Assembly: GCA_019636475.1 (NCBI GenBank)
Contig: JAHBXN010000002.1
Span: 1 to 64,000, forward strand
Length of the DNA: 64,000 bases
Direction of reading: 5' to 3'
Origin: Phycisphaerae bacterium
GTDB taxonomy: Bacteria; Planctomycetota; Phycisphaerae; UBA1845; UTPLA1
A program made the translations under genes and the position numbers. A model generated the notes under the pieces. It had not been told where the DNA came from and searched no databases. It saw nothing but the letters and a program-made list of their open reading frames with translations. Positions within the stretch are counted from its first letter, which is position 1, and each line of letters opens with the position of its first letter. Of this stretch, positions 9,901 to 16,899 are shown piece by piece.

Positions 9901-12296
9901 GCGACATGGGGCTGGCAACGCCGCTGATCGATCGGCTTGTCCAGAACGGATGGGGACTCAAGGGCGACGAGTCGACGGGAGAGCGGCAGCCGTTGCGGAT
10001 CGCCGCGCTGCGCGCGCTCGGTTGGGTTCCACAACCTGCGAGCCGGGCGGTTCTCAACGGCGGGCCGTCGGGCGGCATGCGCCGACCGTCGCTGCGCGTG
10101 GATGAACTCATGTCGGAGACGGTCCGCAATACCCGTCTCGCGCTGTACAACCACGGCGATGCCGCGAAGATCGCCTTCGGCCTGACGAGCGAGTACAAGC
10201 CTCTTCCGGGAGATCGGAAATACTGGTTCAACAAGAGCCAAGACAACGACAGCGAACCGGCAAAGGACGCGGAGAAGAAGGCACGCGAGCGAGCGGAAAG
10301 GCACACACAGCATCTGCAGGACATGCTTGTGCTTTGGCACGATCTGGCGGTCTCCACGAAGTGGCGGAATGATGATGCGCTCGCGTGGTGGAATGACGAG
10401 CACGCCGGCATCCTGCCGCTTCTCAAGCAGGCTTCGTTCACGCCACCGCCGCTAAGCACCGAAGATCAGAAGGACAAGAAGAAGGCGGCCAGCCATGAGG
10501 CCAAGGCCAAGCGATGGAAGGAACTCTGGGAGCAACTGCAAGACGGGCCGCTGAAACGGCGAACTGAACAGGCGGAAGAGGATGCGGATCGCGCCGAGCG
10601 CAAGGCCGATCGCGAGGCCATCCGATCTCTGCTCGCCCCTGTCGCAGAAACGCTTCGAGACAATCCTGCATTGCGGCAGGCATTCAGCGCGAAATGGGTC
10701 GAACGATGGAAGGTGTCTGACGGCGCGCACGCGCTGGTACCGAAAGTGGAAAAGGGCCAGAGGGGGCCGTCAGAGGCGAAAAAGACTGCCGCGGCAACGG
10801 GCTGGCACGCCCGCCTTCGGGCTCTCACGGACTGGATCATGGGCCGGCGTCTGCCGGGCGAGAACTCCAGGTTGTGGAGCCGCAACGTCGGCGGCCTCTC
10901 GCTCACGCGCATCGCCACCATGCGGTCGCTCTACCAGTTGCACAAGGCGTTCGCCATGCGTTCTACGCACGACAATCCACGTGGAGCGCCGGAGAAGGGT
11001 GAGAGCAACATCGGCGTCGCCCAGGGCATCCTCGTCGCGATGGAACGGATGCGCGAGCAGCGCGTGAAGCAACTCGCCAGCCGGATCGCGGCCTCCGCCC
11101 TTGGCCTCGGCGGACATTGGAAGCAGGTCGAGCGCCGTGATCACAAGGGAAATACTCTACTCGACGAAAATGGCAAGCCGCGGATGAAGCGCGTTTGGGT
11201 CGAGGAGCCGAACGCGAAATATTCGCCCTGCCACGCAGTCGTTATCGAGAATCTCCGCAATTACCGCTTCGTTGAAACCCAGCCTCGTCGTGAGAACAAG
11301 GCGCTCATGAGTTGGTCCGCCGGAAAGGTCCGCAAGTATCTCGAAGAGGCCTGCCAACTCCACGGCCTGCATCTACGCGAAGTAATGCCCAACTACACCA
11401 GCCGCCAGTGCAGCCGTACCGCACTCCCCGGCGCGCGCTGTGTGGACGTACCCGTTGATTTAGAAACAGGTGAGCCAAAAGCGTATTGGTGGAAGAAATC
11501 GCTCAACGCTGCCAAGAAGAAGACCGACGACGGCAATCACAAAGAGAAAAGGGGTGATGCCGAATCTCGTTTCATCACCGATCTCGCCGAGTACCTCGCC
11601 AAACTCAAAGGACCGAAAAAGCCGCTGCCCAAAACGGTTCGCGTGCCGCGTAAAGGCGGTGACATTTTCGTCGCCGCGCCGCCGTGGCCCTGCGGCGGCG
11701 AAGGCCATCAACCTTGCCCGCTGTGTGACATGAAGCGCGCCTCTCAAGCCGACCTGAACGCGGCAGCCAACATCGGCCTGCGCGCCTTGTTCGACCCGGA
11801 TTTCATCGGCAGGTGGTGGTACGTTCCTGCATGTATGGAAGATGGTTGGCGGGTGCCTGCTTCGAGGAGTTGCACAGGCGCTGCCTGCCTCGATGGCTGG
11901 AAGGTAGCGCCGAAGGACGGCTATTACAGCGCAGACGCGCCGCCTCTCGCGGTGGCTGATGACGAAACCGTCAAGAAAGCTCAAGAGGCCGTAGATACGG
12001 CGAAGCGAGATTTGGACGCTGCGAAAATGGCAGCAAGGAAAAGGGGCGCGGATCAATCGCCCCTCAAGGCCGCAGTGGAGCATCACAAGAAAGCAAAGAA
12101 CTCGTTGAAAGATGCCAATACGGCTGCATCACAGAAGAAAATCATGAATATCTGGCAGGACTCCGCGGCCAAACGAATGTCAGCAGCCGACGGCCGATGG
12201 TATGAAACAACCGCTTATTGGAACATTGTCCGGTCCCGCGTCATCGATCTTCTCCGAGCCGCCAACGGACTCGCCCCAGTTCCATCAGGTTGTTGA
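6963..12296 (+). CDS. cas12b: Giant Cas12b-like RNA-guided nuclease (Type V effector)
   Basis: 1777 residues; ordinary Cas12b is about 1100-1300. RuvC-I is VLSVDLGHRYAA with D850, RuvC-II is VVIENLRNYRF with E1429, and RuvC-III is SQADLNAAANIG with D1597, all matching Cas12b style. The start resembles the Cas12b wedge region (LWNRLFQTHHAVCRGAREY). The segment ENKALMSWSAGKVRKYLEEA after RuvC-II is also Cas12b-like. Cys1483/1493 and Cys1577/1585/1588 suggest a zinc ribbon near the Nuc domain. Unusual parts are C109-x2-C112-x7-C120-x3-H124, an acidic linker at about 227-268, a charged coiled coil at about 1165-1228, and a helical tail at about 1666-1725. RuvC-I to RuvC-II spans 579 residues (278 in AacCas12b). 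Expected role: tracrRNA/crRNA-guided double-strand DNA cleavage. There is no clear ribosome binding site. A separate subtype is possible. Confidence 0.92.
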   Translation: MAKKPKTTTRSYTLGLLSPSDASDWLPLWNRLFQTHHAVCRGAREYGEFYLNLRGGLAASLADCADEPDAERRRLLQRGARRMLSLGWLSVESARGAENHPHRVRERVCEACGGFPQPSCERGHPDKIGELKSGQSLLRELAQRLLLEILSTHKGVRDETEIAEWSDDCVLALTARIRPDAVIVNRAAAFAEWQQSVGESGAEMPEQARRILFAMCGDGFASLTLPEEEAVKQEAEQAETDPSGEDDSEDEDAKKSKSETEEAVEPSNASRGVYCDLFGGDPGPKIKREGEKIRFAAMLHEFLSPFATANQVCVFLDRTNLSLGEMPRRCDPARPLSDQLREWRTLRGWDRKNADLLPREASPDNKKNKIAVPYRKLLVAAGLWPKSNDEGGATTPQHEKAGNRVQKKLKEVAITTGESPSILGLVNGILNACAKRATAEDLRVFKPEWAKGIQDSFERAARVGTIKGAPEFRYLMFALAARRISQTQTWTKRNEAERHKAAVKEDAAKKALEGLDPTEAARKWFAAYEEKRGEESEALSDFQITRRMIGECDAVFKAWRGTETADEREKATASVQSKVEKFGDARFYADLSEDPAAAVIWQHEQGPELLKQWIKLRQAQHDQRRFKIPRFCHPDPFHHPTWCEFGGSSKPKVWYAWKPDSRPQSPEPGGDADGSRRLWMLLPDFAVRQAKPVPMRWRSKRLSQDLGGVREHVEVPITRADRLSVAAAKLPLLDANRDPIRYRPAHPFTKDAKGWNARLQLDRDTLERLERHWDEEQRTWRDDGKALRQARWFVTFAPSLAASDGPGRSIHPKLGWKASPHSELNKKQKREGHAKLILSRLPGLRVLSVDLGHRYAAACAVWETPDAATFDIRKVIADTKAKGWKVDGSAEGLFVHIHEPTDKIAKNGRNKDKPVIETTIYRRVGEDFLRDPKTGTPTTTPHPAPWARLDRQFLIKLQGEEKPAREASNAELWLVHQIERDMGLATPLIDRLVQNGWGLKGDESTGERQPLRIAALRALGWVPQPASRAVLNGGPSGGMRRPSLRVDELMSETVRNTRLALYNHGDAAKIAFGLTSEYKPLPGDRKYWFNKSQDNDSEPAKDAEKKARERAERHTQHLQDMLVLWHDLAVSTKWRNDDALAWWNDEHAGILPLLKQASFTPPPLSTEDQKDKKKAASHEAKAKRWKELWEQLQDGPLKRRTEQAEEDADRAERKADREAIRSLLAPVAETLRDNPALRQAFSAKWVERWKVSDGAHALVPKVEKGQRGPSEAKKTAAATGWHARLRALTDWIMGRRLPGENSRLWSRNVGGLSLTRIATMRSLYQLHKAFAMRSTHDNPRGAPEKGESNIGVAQGILVAMERMREQRVKQLASRIAASALGLGGHWKQVERRDHKGNTLLDENGKPRMKRVWVEEPNAKYSPCHAVVIENLRNYRFVETQPRRENKALMSWSAGKVRKYLEEACQLHGLHLREVMPNYTSRQCSRTALPGARCVDVPVDLETGEPKAYWWKKSLNAAKKKTDDGNHKEKRGDAESRFITDLAEYLAKLKGPKKPLPKTVRVPRKGGDIFVAAPPWPCGGEGHQPCPLCDMKRASQADLNAAANIGLRALFDPDFIGRWWYVPACMEDGWRVPASRSCTGAACLDGWKVAPKDGYYSADAPPLAVADDETVKKAQEAVDTAKRDLDAAKMAARKRGADQSPLKAAVEHHKKAKNSLKDANTAASQKKIMNIWQDSAAKRMSAADGRWYETTAYWNIVRSRVIDLLRAANGLAPVPSGC

Positions 12297-12319
12297 CGCC
12301 TACGCCGCTTGTTATCATC

Positions 12320-12415
12320 AAGGCAATGCCCATGGGGCAGGAAAACTCCGAGAACGTGTCTTCCCCTTCGATGCGGCTTGGCACTCGGCATCAATCAAGC
12401 TCGCGTTGGCGCTTT
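12320..12415 (+). ncRNA. Candidate tracrRNA (ends approximate)
   Basis: Cas12b needs a tracrRNA, normally encoded between effector and array on the same strand. Here that interval contains a 21-nt stretch (12390-12410) nearly complementary to the CRISPR repeat. Upstream of it are small hairpins: TGCCC/GGGCA at 12327-12339 and GATGC/GCATC at 12370-12392. Hairpins first and anti-repeat near the 3' end is the V-B tracrRNA order. A TTGACG (12293-12298) overlapping the effector stop and a TATCAT (12313-12318) could be promoter elements, but their 14-base spacing is short. Both RNA ends are inferred and not seen. An overlapping open frame at 12202-12447 looks spurious. Confidence 0.7.
12390..12410 (+). 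other. Anti-repeat of the tracrRNA
   Basis: ATCAATCAAGCTCGCGTTGG plus C matches the reverse complement of repeat positions 10-30 at 18 of 21 bases. Two of the three differences are C-to-T changes that keep G-U pairing in RNA, leaving one A-C mismatch. It would pair with the 3' two thirds of the repeat, including TGATTGAT next to the spacer side. Confidence 0.85.
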
Positions 12416-12450
12416 CTGATTTACGTCAGCCGAGCGAGGCTCTTTGACAA

Positions 12451-12634
12451 GTCGGTTGACGCGGCCCGTCGCCGCAGCCCCGCGAGAGCGACGGTGGTGC
12501 GTAGGGGTACAGGGTACGCTCGCGGCACCGCAACGGCTGTCGGTTCAGCGTGTTATGACCGACCGTAAGGGACGACAGTGCCTTCAGCAGACACAAAAAC
12601 TGATTTCGTTCGCCAGCACGTCTCTAAGTGCTGG
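12451..12634 (+). other. Structured leader region upstream of the array
   Basis: Between the anti-repeat and the first repeat lie three clean inverted repeats: CCGTCGC/GCGACGG (12466-12494, 15-nt loop), GTCGGT/ACCGAC (12539-12563) and CCAGCAC/GTGCTGG (12613-12634, 8-nt loop). At 12451-12467 a 17-base segment matches repeat positions 6-22 at 14 bases and may be a decayed repeat or a second pairing segment. The stretch probably holds the array leader and promoter. No T-run follows the last hairpin, so it is not an obvious intrinsic terminator. Confidence 0.5.
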
Positions 12635-12660
12635 AGTTTGAGTGGTTTGCGAGGGCGGCA

Positions 12661-12907
12661 GCCGCGTCGGCCGACGCGGGCCTGATTGATGGACACCGTC
12701 CTGAAGCGTCGGACTTCCGCCAGACGGGACCGCCGCGTCGGCCGACGCGGGCCTGATTGATGGACACACGAAATTAAACAGGGCGCCGGCCCGTTCGCGC
12801 CGCCGCGTCGGCCGACGCGGGCCTGATTGATGGACACCGCTGCGCGCTGCTATCCGGCGCGGCGGTCGGTCGCCGCGTCGGCCGACGCGGGCCCGATTGA
12901 AGTGCCT
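12661..12907 (+). CRISPR. CRISPR mini-array, 4 repeats of 36 bp and 3 spacers
   Basis: Repeats start at 12661, 12732, 12802 and 12872, and the first three are identical over 36 bases. Spacers are 12697-12731 (35), 12768-12801 (34) and 12838-12871 (34). The repeat contains the perfect 18-nt palindrome CCGCGTCGGCCGACGCGG, then GCCTGATTGATGGACAC. The fourth repeat keeps its first 22 bases but is degenerate after that, as expected for the leader-distal end. This places the leader on the effector side with plus-strand transcription. The TGGACAC end resembles the TGGCAC end of known V-B repeats. The array is very short, so acquisition is either recent, slow or largely lost. Confidence 0.95.
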
Positions 12908-13576
12908 TCCCATTCGCCGCTGACATCACCCACGAGCGCACGCCGGAGGGTTGAGCGGCTCATCGGCCTTCGTCAAGAACGCCAGGGCCAAGCTAATGAG
13001 ACCGACCGTCGGTCACAGGAGATCGCTACCTATCTGGCGGTTGCAGAGAAAGTAACGGACGCACTCGAATTGCTGAGCCAGAGACTGTTCAAGGAATTGC
13101 TCGGTATCGTCGAGGCAAAAACGTCTATTGCCCTTCAGGAGATTCTTGACCAGCCGATTCGCCTCCGCGCCGACGCAGAATTCAAGCGAGGTTCCGCAAC
13201 CGTCGAGTTCTGGATCGACAACGAGGGTAATCGCGAGGACGTGTACCGCGGACAGGGAGGATCAGTGGCCAACATCTTAAGTGTCGGCCTCCGAATGTTT
13301 GCTCTCACAACGCTTGACCCGGCGAAACACCGACGTTTTCTCGTGCTCGACGAGCAAGATTGTTGGCTTCGCCCGGATTTGGTGCCAAAGCTCGTCAAGA
13401 TCGTGCAAGAAGCAGGGCGGGCGTTGGGATTCCAGGTAATCATGATAAGCCATCATGACTTGGCTGTTTTCGAGCGGTTCGCGGACAAGATTTACCAGTT
13501 CACGCCGCTCTTGGGAGGCGTCGTCGAAGTCCGGCAAGTGATGAAGCCCGCGACCGTTCCTGACGCAATTGGATGA
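12902..13576 (+). CDS. C-terminal half of an SMC/Rad50-like ABC ATPase, possibly truncated
   Basis: About 224 residues from a GTG at 12902. The frame stays open back to 12827, through the array. A helical N-terminal part, likely coiled coil, leads to an ABC signature-like region (GQGGSVANILSVGLRMFAL), a Walker B (RRFLVLDEQDCWLRPD) and an H-loop (VIMISHHD). These are the C-terminal features of SMC/RecF/Rad50-type ATPases. The Walker A half is absent. The first plausible codon lies in the degenerate end of the last CRISPR repeat, so the gene was probably cut by a rearrangement at the array. A genuine half-ATPase partner protein is the alternative. It converges on the methyltransferase gene with no gap (stops at 13574-13576 and 13577-13579). 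Confidence 0.6.
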   Translation: MPSHSPLTSPTSARRRVERLIGLRQERQGQANETDRRSQEIATYLAVAEKVTDALELLSQRLFKELLGIVEAKTSIALQEILDQPIRLRADAEFKRGSATVEFWIDNEGNREDVYRGQGGSVANILSVGLRMFALTTLDPAKHRRFLVLDEQDCWLRPDLVPKLVKIVQEAGRALGFQVIMISHHDLAVFERFADKIYQFTPLLGGVVEVRQVMKPATVPDAIG

Positions 13577-15175
13577 TTAACCAAAGAGACTTGCTGTCTC
13601 AGATTGATGGCAACCATCTATCAACTCCGGCCACCGCTCGACAAACGTCGATGCTGAAATACGGCCGAGTTCGCTTGGCTCGATCTTGTGCAGGCCACCG
13701 CCATAAACGCGGCCCTCTCCGCGAAATTGGTGCCCTGTAACTTGTCCAAGAATGTCGTACACGTCCCCCAAGCGGGAGGGATAATGTTTCAACAACGTGG
13801 CGAGGCCCCGATGAGGATAGACCATGAGATATAGGTTCGTTCCGATAGCGCGCGACCGGTTCCAGATAAAGCGAAATGGTCGCTTCTCATCGGAACCGCG
13901 TCCCATGTAGGTGCAAAGAAAAGGAGCTGGTTCTCGTTGTTCTTGGCGATACCAAGGCGTCCGCTTGCCGACGAGATATCCTTCCCTGATTCCTAATTTC
14001 TCAGCATCCAAGAGGTAATTCCACAGCGAGGGGTAACGCTCAGACAGCACTGGCTCTGGCAAGTCGCAATCAATAAGACAGAGTTGCTGATCGAGAACGG
14101 GATAGCCGTTTTCGTCGCCGTCGATGACGGTCGCTTTCAGTTGCCTCGGGCTTGGAAGGATCGGGCGCAAATACAGATTCGGAAGCTGGCGACGGTGTGC
14201 CTCTCCCCGTTCCAGAATAAAGAACTTATTGCTTCCCGTCGCAATTCCGCGCCGAATGCGAAAGAAATCGCCGAGCGTCGGCCCATCGTCCCTGATCGAA
14301 TCGTAGCCGTTATTGGTCGCATGACTTGGATAGATGGTCCATTTTCGCGCCTCCCGCAATTCTTCAAGCGCGACCGAGGCTTTTGCTTCGGGTTCGCGAA
14401 GCGTCCCGCCGAAACTGAATGCAACGCGATGCCCATCCGGCGGCATTGACTTCCGGAAGACGACTATGGCGGACGACACGAGAGCGTCGCCGAATTGCAC
14501 ATTGTCTGGATTGAACCGGTGAATTCGATTGAGCGTCACACGCTCAGTCAGAAATCTCTTTACGGCAACACCGTAATTGACATCCATGAATTCAGAAGGA
14601 ATCAGCCACGCGGCATATCCATCTTCCTCCAGCCAGGCCGTCGCCAACAGCAGAAAATACACGTACAGGCCCGCAAGGCCGTTAACATCGATCCCCACAA
14701 GCTTGCGTGTCAAAGACTGGAGTCGTTCCTTTTCTGTGCGATCAAGATGATGATGCCGAACATAGGGTAGATTCGCCAGGATCAGGTTCGGAGAAGGTGG
14801 CCGTAAGCCATTCTCAAGGAGTTGCGTAAAGTCCCCACGGACAATCTCAAGACCCTCAGCGCCCCAGAGTTCGCGCGCCGCTCCGCAAAATGCAGAATCG
14901 ATTTCGACGCCAACTGCGCTTTGAATTCGCGCCCGCCCGAATACCGACATCGCCGCCGAGAAGAAACTCCCGGTCCCGATGGAAGGATCGGCGAATCGTA
15001 TCCGCTTCAGCTTCGATCCAGAAGCGGCTTCCATATATGTTGCAATCTCCAACGCGAGAGGCTGCGGCGTTGCGAATTGACCGAGACGATTGCGCTCGGC
15101 CGCCGTCCGCCCTGCATCGAGTTCAGCTTGGACAGCTTGGCGGCGGGCTTCAATCGCGTGTTCTGTGGTCATCAT
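13577..15175 (-). CDS. Adenine-specific DNA methyltransferase of a type II restriction-modification pair
   Basis: About 532 residues from the ATG at 15175, 8 bases after the restriction gene stop; the open frame continues 17 codons upstream. Motif I is ADPSIGTGSFFSAAM (AdoMet binding) and motif IV is NLPY in NLILANLPYVRHH, a variant of the NPPY of N6-adenine methyltransferases. The C-terminal half should hold the target recognition domain. It presumably methylates the site cut by the neighbouring XamI-like endonuclease and so protects the host. Order on the minus strand is endonuclease then methyltransferase. Confidence 0.85.
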   Translation of the reverse strand: MMTTEHAIEARRQAVQAELDAGRTAAERNRLGQFATPQPLALEIATYMEAASGSKLKRIRFADPSIGTGSFFSAAMSVFGRARIQSAVGVEIDSAFCGAARELWGAEGLEIVRGDFTQLLENGLRPPSPNLILANLPYVRHHHLDRTEKERLQSLTRKLVGIDVNGLAGLYVYFLLLATAWLEEDGYAAWLIPSEFMDVNYGVAVKRFLTERVTLNRIHRFNPDNVQFGDALVSSAIVVFRKSMPPDGHRVAFSFGGTLREPEAKASVALEELREARKWTIYPSHATNNGYDSIRDDGPTLGDFFRIRRGIATGSNKFFILERGEAHRRQLPNLYLRPILPSPRQLKATVIDGDENGYPVLDQQLCLIDCDLPEPVLSERYPSLWNYLLDAEKLGIREGYLVGKRTPWYRQEQREPAPFLCTYMGRGSDEKRPFRFIWNRSRAIGTNLYLMVYPHRGLATLLKHYPSRLGDVYDILGQVTGHQFRGEGRVYGGGLHKIEPSELGRISASTFVERWPELIDGCHQSETASLFG

Positions 15176-15183
15176 CGTGCTGC

Positions 15184-16128
15184 CTATAGCCCAAGCTTGG
15201 CAAGATCGTCGATTCGGTGTTCCCACACCCAGTCTATGCCTTCGGCGGCCTCGTAGCCCAAATAATCACTTCCGAAATAACCGCAGAGAAAGAGCACGTA
15301 TGTCACGCCAGTGCCATACGTAGCCTGCAACTGATGCACCTTCGTCGCTTCTTCTTTGCGGCGCTTGTTCGTATTGGTGAAATCGCCAGCCGATTTCGCT
15401 TCGATGAGGATCGGAAGCCCGCCCCGCTTCGGCTTCTTGGACTGAATCACAACGTCAATGGGGATATTGACCTTCAACGCCTTCCCAACCGGCACGTTCA
15501 TGCGGAAAGCGTAGGTTCCAGCCTGCATTTCGTTCAATGTCTTGCTCGTTGCGTGCGCCTGTTTCCGATAGCCACGGGCATCGAGGAAATCGCCGATCAT
15601 CGCAAGCTGCCGTTGCTCCTGCGCGTTGCGGACGATGGGATTCGCCACCGCGCTGCACAGCCGGTCGGCCACAATTGTAGAGGCCCGATCCCGTTCGTGT
15701 TCGGACGGACCCTTCCCAGTGCCAAGCCACGGGAAAATGTCCCGGTCGAGCAATTCCGTCAACACGCGGCAGACCGAGCCAAGGCGTTGTAGGAGAATCT
15801 CGTCCTTCATGCGCTTGGCGAGTTTTCCATCTTCCATGTTCCCGATGAGCCGATCCACTGCAAGCGGTGGTGCCGTGCACATGCGGAGAGTCGGCAGCGC
15901 GCCCGGATTGGCCTTCAGGGTCTTGGGATTTAGGTTGCTGAGGTCGTTCGTCGCCAGCAGAGCGGCCTTGACATGCTCCGTCGTCTTGACGCGGGTTGAA
16001 CGGAAGGCTTCGGGGGCGAACTTCATGAACCAGCGGTTAAACTGGTCGACCAACGCGGCGATGTCGGCCTTCCACAGGTGCGGTTTGTCGGCGTTGATCT
16101 TGGCAGGCGGCAATCCGTTGCTCCCCAT
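15184..16128 (-). CDS. XamI-like type II restriction endonuclease
   Basis: 314 residues. The N-terminal segment (KADIAALVDQFNRWFMKFAP, then RVKTTEHVKAAL) is what I recall for the XamI restriction enzyme family. A PD-(D/E)xK-like core is visible near residues 220-250: PIDVVIQ supplies the Asp and ILIEAKSAGD supplies E-x-K. XamI itself recognises GTCGAC, but specificity here is not readable from sequence alone. It lies 8 bases upstream of the cognate methyltransferase on the same strand, a normal two-gene restriction-modification unit next to the CRISPR locus. Family assignment is from memory of the family pattern. Confidence 0.72.
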   Translation of the reverse strand: MGSNGLPPAKINADKPHLWKADIAALVDQFNRWFMKFAPEAFRSTRVKTTEHVKAALLATNDLSNLNPKTLKANPGALPTLRMCTAPPLAVDRLIGNMEDGKLAKRMKDEILLQRLGSVCRVLTELLDRDIFPWLGTGKGPSEHERDRASTIVADRLCSAVANPIVRNAQEQRQLAMIGDFLDARGYRKQAHATSKTLNEMQAGTYAFRMNVPVGKALKVNIPIDVVIQSKKPKRGGLPILIEAKSAGDFTNTNKRRKEEATKVHQLQATYGTGVTYVLFLCGYFGSDYLGYEAAEGIDWVWEHRIDDLAKLGL

Positions 16129-16899
16129 CCGTTCATGGCTTCACACTACACCATGCAATCCGAACCGTCTAGCTGAACGATGCGGACGAGTCGGTTGTCG
16201 GATCGGCTTCGGAGCGGGCATAATAGCAACCTATTCGATCCGCCGTCCGCCCGCTTGGTCGAACCAAGCCCGCTTTGCGGGGTCAAAAACGCGGATTCCG
16301 GCTACGAAAAGTTCGACTGGTGTCCAGTCACCCCGAGTGGGTTTGCCCGCGGCCGTGTCCTACGGGGCGGTCGTTTTGTTTCCGGAGCGCTGTCGCGGCG
16401 CGCTGGCGGTCGTCCTGTGCGCTACCATCCGCAACGCGTTTCCATAGCGACGCGAACGCTGAGCGCGCCCGCAGGGCGAAACTGCGTTGGAGGTTCGCGC
16501 CGATCGTAGCGGCTGCTAGGTGCAGGCCCGCATTTCTGCCATGAAGAACTCAACTGGCGTCCTGTCACCCCGCCTTCTCTCACGGTCTCACGGCAAGCTG
16601 GCGCTGGTTCGCGCCGATTGCTGAAGGACTCGTCGAAAGGCCGGCGCTCGGAACCCTGCCGGGCCCCGACATCCCCTTTACGCTGCCGGCAGCGTGTGAT
16701 GTGACGGCCAAGCCCCCCCGCACGGTACGAATGGCTGATTGGAGAGACTAACTCGCGGACGAACAGACTACGCGGCCACGTCTTCATCAGCTTCGCCTCG
16801 GACGACCGGGCCTTCGCGCGCTGGCTCACCCTCCGGTTGGCCGACGGGCTCGATCGGCCCGCAAACCGAGAATACACTGCCCGACAAAGGAGGAACCCC
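16129..16899. other. Long non-coding stretch with a 20-bp direct repeat
   Basis: No gene is supported. A 20-base motif occurs twice in direct orientation, ACTGGTGTCCAGTCACCCCG at 16316-16335 and ACTGGCGTCCTGTCACCCCG at 16553-16572 (18/20 identical); the first copy has the small palindrome ACTGGTGTCCAGT. The stretch may be decayed mobile or genic DNA at the edge of the defence island. A strong ribosome binding site (AAAGGAGG) at its end belongs to the next gene. Confidence 0.4.

Noticed and set aside
9159-10459. Long minus-strand open frames (up to 414 codons) inside the effector gene
   Set aside because: GC-rich antisense of a clearly coding gene; the translated products are Arg-rich with no motifs.
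6963-12296. Cas9 or Cas12a identity for the effector
   Set aside because: No HNH motif between RuvC-II and RuvC-III, and the RuvC motifs, the Cas4-Cas1 fusion and the tracrRNA fit V-B rather than Cas12a, which lacks a tracrRNA.
12202-12447. Open frame of 81 codons at the end of the effector gene
   Set aside because: It overlaps the effector's 3' end and the tracrRNA candidate, has no ribosome binding site and no protein-like features.
12613-12634. Hairpin CCAGCAC/GTGCTGG as a terminator of the tracrRNA
   Set aside because: No T-run follows and the array leader should lie here, so it is reported as structure only.
12553-12913. Minus-strand open frames covering the CRISPR array
   Set aside because: Their repeated NQARVGRRG-type peptides come from translating the repeats, so they are artefacts of the array.
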